Assembly (NCBI GenBank): GCA_964466965.1
Contig: CAYXPZ010000079.1
Span: forward strand, 1-9,854
Direction: 5' to 3'
Length of the DNA: 9,854 bases
Source: Dichotomicrobium sp964466965
GTDB lineage: Bacteria > Pseudomonadota > Alphaproteobacteria > Rhizobiales > Rhodomicrobiaceae
The stretch's first letter is position 1. Each line of letters begins with the position of its first letter. Made by a program: the position numbers and the translations under genes. A model generated the notes under the pieces. That model was not told the origin of the DNA, did no database searches, and was given only the letters and a program-made list of their open reading frames with translations. Positions 6,197 through 9,854 of this stretch are shown here, in pieces.

Positions 6197-7852
6197 ATGT
6201 CAGCAAAAAATATCCTCGCAGTCGTGGCATTCGTTTTCATAGCGGTATTGTCAGCAAGCCTAAGTTATCAGCTGATCTCCCCACCTCCCGCCGGGGACAC
6301 GCAGAAAGTCGCGAACAAACTCAGCACCGCACCCAACCCGGCGTCTCCAACCCGCCCGCCGGGCCAGGAGACGGTCGCGGAGAAGGCCGCGTTGCCGGAG
6401 CCAGGCGCTGAGCAGGAGCGGATCATCAATGGCGCCGAATATTCGTCCGGCACCAAGGTCGGTGCGCCTCCGCAGCGCGCCGCCCAGGAAGCGGAACGCG
6501 AGACCGCAGCCGAACCCCAGCAAACGGCAGACACAGCGGCCGTGTCTGAACAGACCCTGCCTCCAGCGCGGGAGCCTGCCAGCGAATCCGAGGCGGATGC
6601 CGGGCTGAAGCAGCCTGACGAGACGCAGCAAGCCGCAGCCGTGCAGCCCCCCTTGCCGGAACAGCACCCAACCCCGCGCGCGCCGCAGACGCGGCCATCG
6701 ACCCCTGGCCCCAATGACCCGGCTGAGGTGGCCCCTCAAGAGCGGCAGCAGGCTGGTTTCTCCCCCGACGGATGCGCTCGCAAGACCACCGCGTCAGCCT
6801 ACAAGACCGCGGACTTCACGCTCACCGAGAAAATCGGGCAGATGCTGATTATCGGTTTCCAAGGCGCCAGCCCGGGGCAGAACTGGCCGCAGACGGTTGT
6901 GTCCCAGATCCGCGAGGGGTGGGTCGGCGGCGTGCTGTTCCTTGGCCATAACGTGAAGAGTGCGGCCGGCGTGAAAGGTCTGCTTCGCCGCTTCAATGGG
7001 GCTGGCGGGCGGCTCTCGCCGTTTTTGATGGTCGATCAGGAAGGCGGCTTGGTTCAGCGTCTTGGTCCACAGGTGGGCTGGAAAAAGTTGCAGGCGGCGG
7101 AAAGCGTGGCCCGCACGCGCACGCCAGCAGAAGCCTACGAGCTTTACCGGCGTACAGCCGCAGTGCTGGGACAGTGGGGATTCAACACCAACCTGGCGCC
7201 AGTCGTTGATGTCAATGTCTATAAGCAAAACCCGATCATCGGCCGGCTCGGGCGAGCTTATTCAGACCAGCCTCGTGAGGTTGTTCAGTACGCGCAGGCT
7301 TTCATCCAAGCGCACAGGGACGAGGGCATGCTGACGTCGGTGAAGCACTTTCCCGGCCATGGCAGCAGCCGCCGCGACAGCCATAAGGGGTTCACGGACA
7401 TTAGCACGACTTGGCAGCCGGACGTCGAGGTCGCGCCCTTTCAAGATCTGATCCGCAACTCTTGCGTCGACATGATCATGACCGGCCATTTGTTCCTCGA
7501 AAAATATCAGGTTGCCCAGGCCGGCGACCTGCCAGCGACGCTCTCGCCACCTGTGATACAGACGTTGTTGCGTGATCAGATTGGCTATGACGGCGTGATC
7601 GTTACGGATGATATGGAAATGGGCGCCATTCGCCAGCATTTCGGCCAACAGCAGGCGGTTCTGCAGGCGATCAGGGCAGGCAACGACCTGATCATGGTCT
7701 CGAATACGGCCAACCCGGACCCCCAACTGCCGGAAAAGCTGGTACGTTTCATTGCGGCGGAGGCGAAGCAAGATCCGGGGTTAATGGAGCGGATCAACCA
7801 GTCATTTCAACGAATCGTTCGCCTCAAGACAAGGCTGGCCGTTGGCCAATAG
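6197..7852 (+). CDS. Membrane-anchored glycoside hydrolase family 3 protein (NagZ-like beta-N-acetylhexosaminidase)
   Basis: A 551-residue protein. Residues 5-27 are a hydrophobic segment without a clear cleavage site, so probably an N-terminal membrane anchor. Residues 28-190 are a low-complexity tether rich in Pro, Ala, Glu and Gln. The GH3 barrel spans about 203-548: EKIGQMLIIGF, GGVLFLGHN, LMVDQEGGLVQRL (278-289), NLAPVVDVN (332-340), the signature KHFPGHGSSRRDSH (383-396) and VIVTDDMEMGAI (467-478). By family knowledge the DSH carries the His of the acid/base dyad, and the first Asp of TDD (Asp471) is the nucleophile; both are intact. NagZ cuts N-acetylglucosamine from anhydromuropeptides during wall recycling and is usually a cytosolic protein of about 340 residues without anchor or tether. 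The location here implies action on periplasmic sugars. Substrate could be another beta-hexosaminide. The closest link to the caspases is gene order, same strand, 161 bases downstream. Confidence 0.88.
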   Translation: MSAKNILAVVAFVFIAVLSASLSYQLISPPPAGDTQKVANKLSTAPNPASPTRPPGQETVAEKAALPEPGAEQERIINGAEYSSGTKVGAPPQRAAQEAERETAAEPQQTADTAAVSEQTLPPAREPASESEADAGLKQPDETQQAAAVQPPLPEQHPTPRAPQTRPSTPGPNDPAEVAPQERQQAGFSPDGCARKTTASAYKTADFTLTEKIGQMLIIGFQGASPGQNWPQTVVSQIREGWVGGVLFLGHNVKSAAGVKGLLRRFNGAGGRLSPFLMVDQEGGLVQRLGPQVGWKKLQAAESVARTRTPAEAYELYRRTAAVLGQWGFNTNLAPVVDVNVYKQNPIIGRLGRAYSDQPREVVQYAQAFIQAHRDEGMLTSVKHFPGHGSSRRDSHKGFTDISTTWQPDVEVAPFQDLIRNSCVDMIMTGHLFLEKYQVAQAGDLPATLSPPVIQTLLRDQIGYDGVIVTDDMEMGAIRQHFGQQQAVLQAIRAGNDLIMVSNTANPDPQLPEKLVRFIAAEAKQDPGLMERINQSFQRIVRLKTRLAVGQ

Positions 7853-7950
7853 CGCGCGTGTTTGCGTGTTAAGGTCGTGAAGCTTTTTGACGCGCTGTGA
7901 TAAGTTTCCATTACTGTGCATAGTCCTCCCGGGATCAGGCTACACTGCCG

Positions 7951-7962
7951 GTAAGCGCTTTC
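7951..7962. promoter_or_regulatory. LacI-family-like palindromic half of an operator pair
   Basis: GTAAGCGCTTTC has a perfect AAGCGCTT core, with one mismatch at the next pair out. The central CG and spacing resemble sites bound by LacI/GalR-family regulators. The second copy lies 128 bases away, centre to centre. Confidence 0.3.
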
Positions 7963-8077
7963 AGTGCGCCAAAATGCTTCTTATCTCCACGCCGATCTCC
8001 CCACGCTGTCGCGCCCGCACAGCACCAAAGCCAGCGCCAGCCGCGACCGTCGCCAACACCCGCTCGTGAGGATGATT

Positions 8078-8091
8078 CGAAAGCGCTTTCG
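8078..8091. promoter_or_regulatory. Perfect 14-bp palindrome CGAAAGCGCTTTCG, LacI-family-like operator
   Basis: CGAAAGCGCTTTCG is a perfect palindrome centred on CG, the shape of LacI/GalR-family operators. No repressor gene is in the window, and no gene obviously starts next to it, so its target is unclear. Confidence 0.35.
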
Positions 8092-8093
8092 CC

Positions 8094-8124
8094 ATGCATG
8101 CTTTCCTCTTCCTCCGGCATGCAT
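8094..8124. repeat. Inverted repeat ATGCATGC / GCATGCAT
   Basis: ATGCATGC (8094-8101) and GCATGCAT (8117-8124) are perfect inverted copies with a 15-base pyrimidine-rich loop. Each arm is also nearly self-palindromic. No T-run follows on either strand, so it is not a typical terminator. Confidence 0.4.
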
Positions 8125-8210
8125 CTTAAAGCAGCACCGTCCGATCCGGGAATCCCTTTCCAATCACTCAGCTTAAAAACCGGTCGAAAGACGTGAGAAT
8201 TTGTCTTGTC

Positions 8211-9452
8211 TTATCCGCGCCCACCAGCCAAACGCCCAGCCGCCGGGCTGCGCCGTAGGCGGACCATGGCCCAAACGCCGACGAGCGGCCCCAGCGCCAG
8301 CGGGACGAATGCATAACGCCAGCCAAAAAGATCTACGAAGAGCGGCATCAGATGAATCGACACTAAGGTGAGCAGGAAGCCCAGCGCGGTCTGCAGGGTC
8401 AGCATTGTGCCGACGCGGTCTGCCCCGGCCAACTCTGCAACCGACGCCGAAAACTGCGCGGAATCCGCCACGATCGTCAGCCCCCAAATGACGCAGATCA
8501 CCAGCAGCAGCCAGATCGGCCCCGCGAAGAACAGCCCGGCGATAATGCAGCACAGCCCGGAGACAGCCATCGCCGCGATGGTGATCGTGGTCCGGCCCAA
8601 CCGGTCAGCCAGCAACCCGGCGAGTAGGCAGCCCAACGCCCCGGCTGCGATGACAAGAAAGCTGCCGAGGTAAGCGCCGAGTGCCGCCTCGTCCGCCGGC
8701 AGGCGATACTGGAAGCTTGCGTTCAGGAACAGCCCGATCCACGCCCACATGGCGTAGAGTTCCCACATGTGCCCGAGATAGCCGAGATTGGCGTAGCGCA
8801 GCGGACGGTCGGTCCACGCGCGCAGCACATAGCTGGGCTCAAAGCGTGGCGATTTGCCGAACTTGCCGCCAAGGCCAGCGAACCCGATCAGCAATCCGCC
8901 GAATGCTGCACTCGCCGAGGCCAGCAACAGCGGCAGCCGCCAGTCCGTGATGCCGAACGCGTTGAACAGATGCGGCGATGCCGAGCCGAGCGTGAGCGCG
9001 CCGACGAGAAGACCGATCAACAGGCCCATGTCCCGGTCGGCCCATGACCCCGCCATCTTCATTCCGACCGGATAGACACCAGCCAGCGCCATACCGGTCA
9101 GGAAGCGCAATAGCACCACGACGGGGGAAGCAGGGTCGAGCAGCACGATCAGCCCGTTCACGGCCGCGCCGGACAGCGCGCAGATCATAAACAGGCGGCG
9201 CGGGTCGATGCGGTCCGCCAGGCCGGTGATCGCGCTTGCGAGGCTGCCGAGGACGAAGCCGATCTGCACGGCGCTGGTGAAGAGAGATTGCTGGAAGCCA
9301 CTGAGCTGATGTTGCGCGAGCAGCGCCGGCAGCGCGGCCGTGGCCGAAAACCACAGCGACAGCACGGCGACCTGGCAAATCGCGATGACCGTGATCGATA
9401 GCCACTTGCCCAGCGCTGGACCGGCGCTGTCTGTTGTTTCCCGCCCCGCCAT
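8211..9452 (-). CDS. MFS transporter, 12 transmembrane helices
   Basis: A 413-residue major facilitator superfamily protein in the inner membrane; substrate and direction unknown. Alternating hydrophobic stretches fit 12 helices in two halves. The loop after helix 2 has GLADRIDPRR (77-86) and the loop after helix 8 has GLLADRLGRT (279-288), both versions of the conserved MFS motif A. A central loop (about 195-222) is basic. I chose the ATG at 9452 over the in-frame GTG at 9476, because the stop of a plausible small ORF lies one base before this ATG (TGATATG), the layout of coupled translation. The GTG would add eight residues and also has no good ribosome binding site. The gene is convergent with the GH3 gene and probably a separate unit. 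Nothing in the sequence ties it to the caspases. Confidence 0.9.
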   Translation of the reverse strand: MAGRETTDSAGPALGKWLSITVIAICQVAVLSLWFSATAALPALLAQHQLSGFQQSLFTSAVQIGFVLGSLASAITGLADRIDPRRLFMICALSGAAVNGLIVLLDPASPVVVLLRFLTGMALAGVYPVGMKMAGSWADRDMGLLIGLLVGALTLGSASPHLFNAFGITDWRLPLLLASASAAFGGLLIGFAGLGGKFGKSPRFEPSYVLRAWTDRPLRYANLGYLGHMWELYAMWAWIGLFLNASFQYRLPADEAALGAYLGSFLVIAAGALGCLLAGLLADRLGRTTITIAAMAVSGLCCIIAGLFFAGPIWLLLVICVIWGLTIVADSAQFSASVAELAGADRVGTMLTLQTALGFLLTLVSIHLMPLFVDLFGWRYAFVPLALGPLVGVWAMVRLRRSPAAGRLAGGRG

Positions 9453-9453
9453 A

Positions 9454-9615
9454 TCAGAACTCTGGAGCGTCAGCACGCGCGCCGGCTGTCTCGTTCGCGC
9501 CGTGTTCGATCATCAGATAGCGGTGATTGCATGTCGCGAAGACGCCTTTATGGCTCGGGCCAAAGGCATACTCACACCATGCGCATCCTTCGCAAATGTC
9601 CAAAAAAGCCTCCAT
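9454..9615 (-). CDS. Small Cys-rich hypothetical protein (53 residues) coupled to the MFS gene
   Basis: The minus-strand frame from an ATG at 9615 to a TGA at 9456-9454 encodes 53 residues. The start reads MEAFLDICEGCAWCEYAFGP. Cysteines at 8, 11, 14 and 29 with His22 and His31 suggest a small metal-binding or redox module, but no family is recognised. The stop codon is separated by one base from the MFS ATG, which supports co-translation. Third codon positions lean to G/C, less strongly than in the large genes. The frame stays open about 14 codons upstream of the ATG, without another usual start. The Shine-Dalgarno is poor, so the start and even the reality of the gene are uncertain. It could also be a remnant of a longer gene. 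Confidence 0.42.
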   Translation of the reverse strand: MEAFLDICEGCAWCEYAFGPSHKGVFATCNHRYLMIEHGANETAGARADAPEF

Positions 9616-9721
9616 TTGAACACGCCGGCAGAGCCTGTCCGGATGGTAAGTCGTTTATGAGTCTACCTTACCAGCCTGGGAGCATGACCACTGATCCACA
9701 AATTATCATGTCTCTTCAGCG
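9616..9721 (-). promoter_or_regulatory. Probable upstream regulatory region of the small ORF/MFS pair
   Basis: This stretch is less GC-rich than the coding sequence around it. It contains the inverted repeat at 9644-9673, about 30 bases before the small-ORF start. On the minus strand GATAAT (near 9692-9697) resembles a -10 box, but no matching -35 box is found at a normal distance, so no promoter is claimed. Confidence 0.3.
9644..9673. repeat. Inverted repeat TGGTAAG / CTTACCA
   Basis: TGGTAAG (9644-9650) and CTTACCA (9667-9673) are perfect inverted 7-mers around a 16-base AT-rich spacer. The location just before the minus-strand small ORF suits an operator for a dimeric regulator or an mRNA leader hairpin. 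Confidence 0.4.
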
Positions 9722-9854
9722 TCATTTATCTGTTACCTCAAATAAGGGCGGGCAATCACTGGGGCGGTAAACTCCTCCGGCTGCCGGTTGGAACAGGCGC
9801 GCAGGCGAGGCCCCGAATAGACGCATCAGCGCGCAGTTTGGCCGCTCTGCGCCG
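9722..9854 (-). other. Possible 3' end of a minus-strand gene running off the window
   Basis: One minus-strand frame is open from the window edge to a TGA at 9724-9722, about 43 codons ending LFEVTDK. It has mixed codon use and no recognised motif. A second minus-strand frame is also open for about 33 codons, so chance is a real explanation. The region past 9770 returns to high GC, which is the only other hint of coding. Confidence 0.2.

Larger units (their letters stand above)
7853..8210. other. Convergent intergenic region with palindromic sites, no convincing gene
   Basis: This 358-base stretch separates the ends of the GH3 gene and the minus-strand MFS gene. Open frames of about 60-70 codons exist on both strands, but none has a ribosome binding site or recognisable protein features, and the frames overlap one another. 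It holds two AAGCGCTTTC sites and an ATGCATGC inverted repeat, described separately. No intrinsic terminator with a GC stem and T-tract was found for either flanking gene. The GC-rich centre (about 7990-8070) could be a decayed gene, which I cannot identify. Confidence 0.5.

Noticed and set aside
7847..7895. AGCGCG ... CGCGCT inverted arms after the GH3 gene as terminator
   Set aside because: Six-base arms with a loop of over 30 bases and no T-tract; not a believable terminator.
7887..8176. Several 60-70 codon frames on both strands in the convergent gap
   Set aside because: They overlap each other, lack Shine-Dalgarno sequences and show no motifs or coherent codon bias.
9453..9476. GTG start giving an eight-residue longer MFS protein
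   Set aside because: No good ribosome binding site, and the ATG at 9452 is positioned for coupling with the upstream small ORF.
9531..9770. Plus-strand 79-codon frame spanning the MFS upstream region
   Set aside because: No ribosome binding site, no recognisable protein features, and AT-rich third positions unlike the real genes. It overlaps the more plausible small minus-strand ORF.
1..9854. CRISPR array, tRNA, rRNA, transposase or insertion sequence
   Set aside because: Looked for regular repeats with spacers, clover-leaf patterns, rRNA-like stretches and transposase motifs on both strands; none found.

Overview
The window is GC-rich, coding-dense bacterial DNA from a Gram-negative organism. 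Several products carry signal peptides, one has an OmpA-type peptidoglycan-binding domain, and codons are strongly GC3-biased. The style fits an alphaproteobacterium (inference; no marker gene is present to prove it).

Layout, left to right. (1) 1-59: last codons of a protein ending in a peptidoglycan-binding (PGBD1-like) motif. (2) 117-4105: a tight, co-directional block holding a secreted OmpA-domain protein and two secreted metacaspase-like (C14) proteins, here called caspase A and caspase B. The OmpA gene overlaps caspase A by 19 nt, and 3 nt separate A from B. (3) 4106-4388: AT-richer gap with a candidate promoter and a good ribosome binding site. (4) 4389-6035: a third secreted caspase (C) of a different subtype, fused to four TPR-like repeats and a C-terminal PAN/apple-like domain. 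(5) 6036-6196: gap with a triple CTTTGCA repeat and an inverted repeat. (6) 6197-7852: a membrane-anchored glycoside hydrolase family 3 (NagZ-like) enzyme on a long Pro/Ala/Glu/Gln-rich tether. (7) 7853-8210: convergent gap with two AAGCGCTTTC palindromic sites and no convincing gene. (8) 8211-9452, minus strand: a 12-helix MFS transporter, preceded by a probable 53-residue Cys-rich small ORF (9454-9615) whose stop codon nearly touches the MFS start. (9) 9616-9854: upstream region of that pair, with an inverted repeat and perhaps the tail of another minus-strand gene.

The most interesting unit is 1-7852. Three distinct exported caspase homologues, all with His/Cys dyads intact, sit beside two proteins predicted to bind peptidoglycan and one predicted to cleave muropeptide-type sugars. 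A and B each contain a textbook 12-residue EF-hand loop and an acidic D/E cluster, suggesting calcium-dependent activation outside the cytoplasm; C has neither. A working idea (inference) is an envelope-localised protease system coupled to cell-wall state. The MFS/small-ORF pair looks unrelated.
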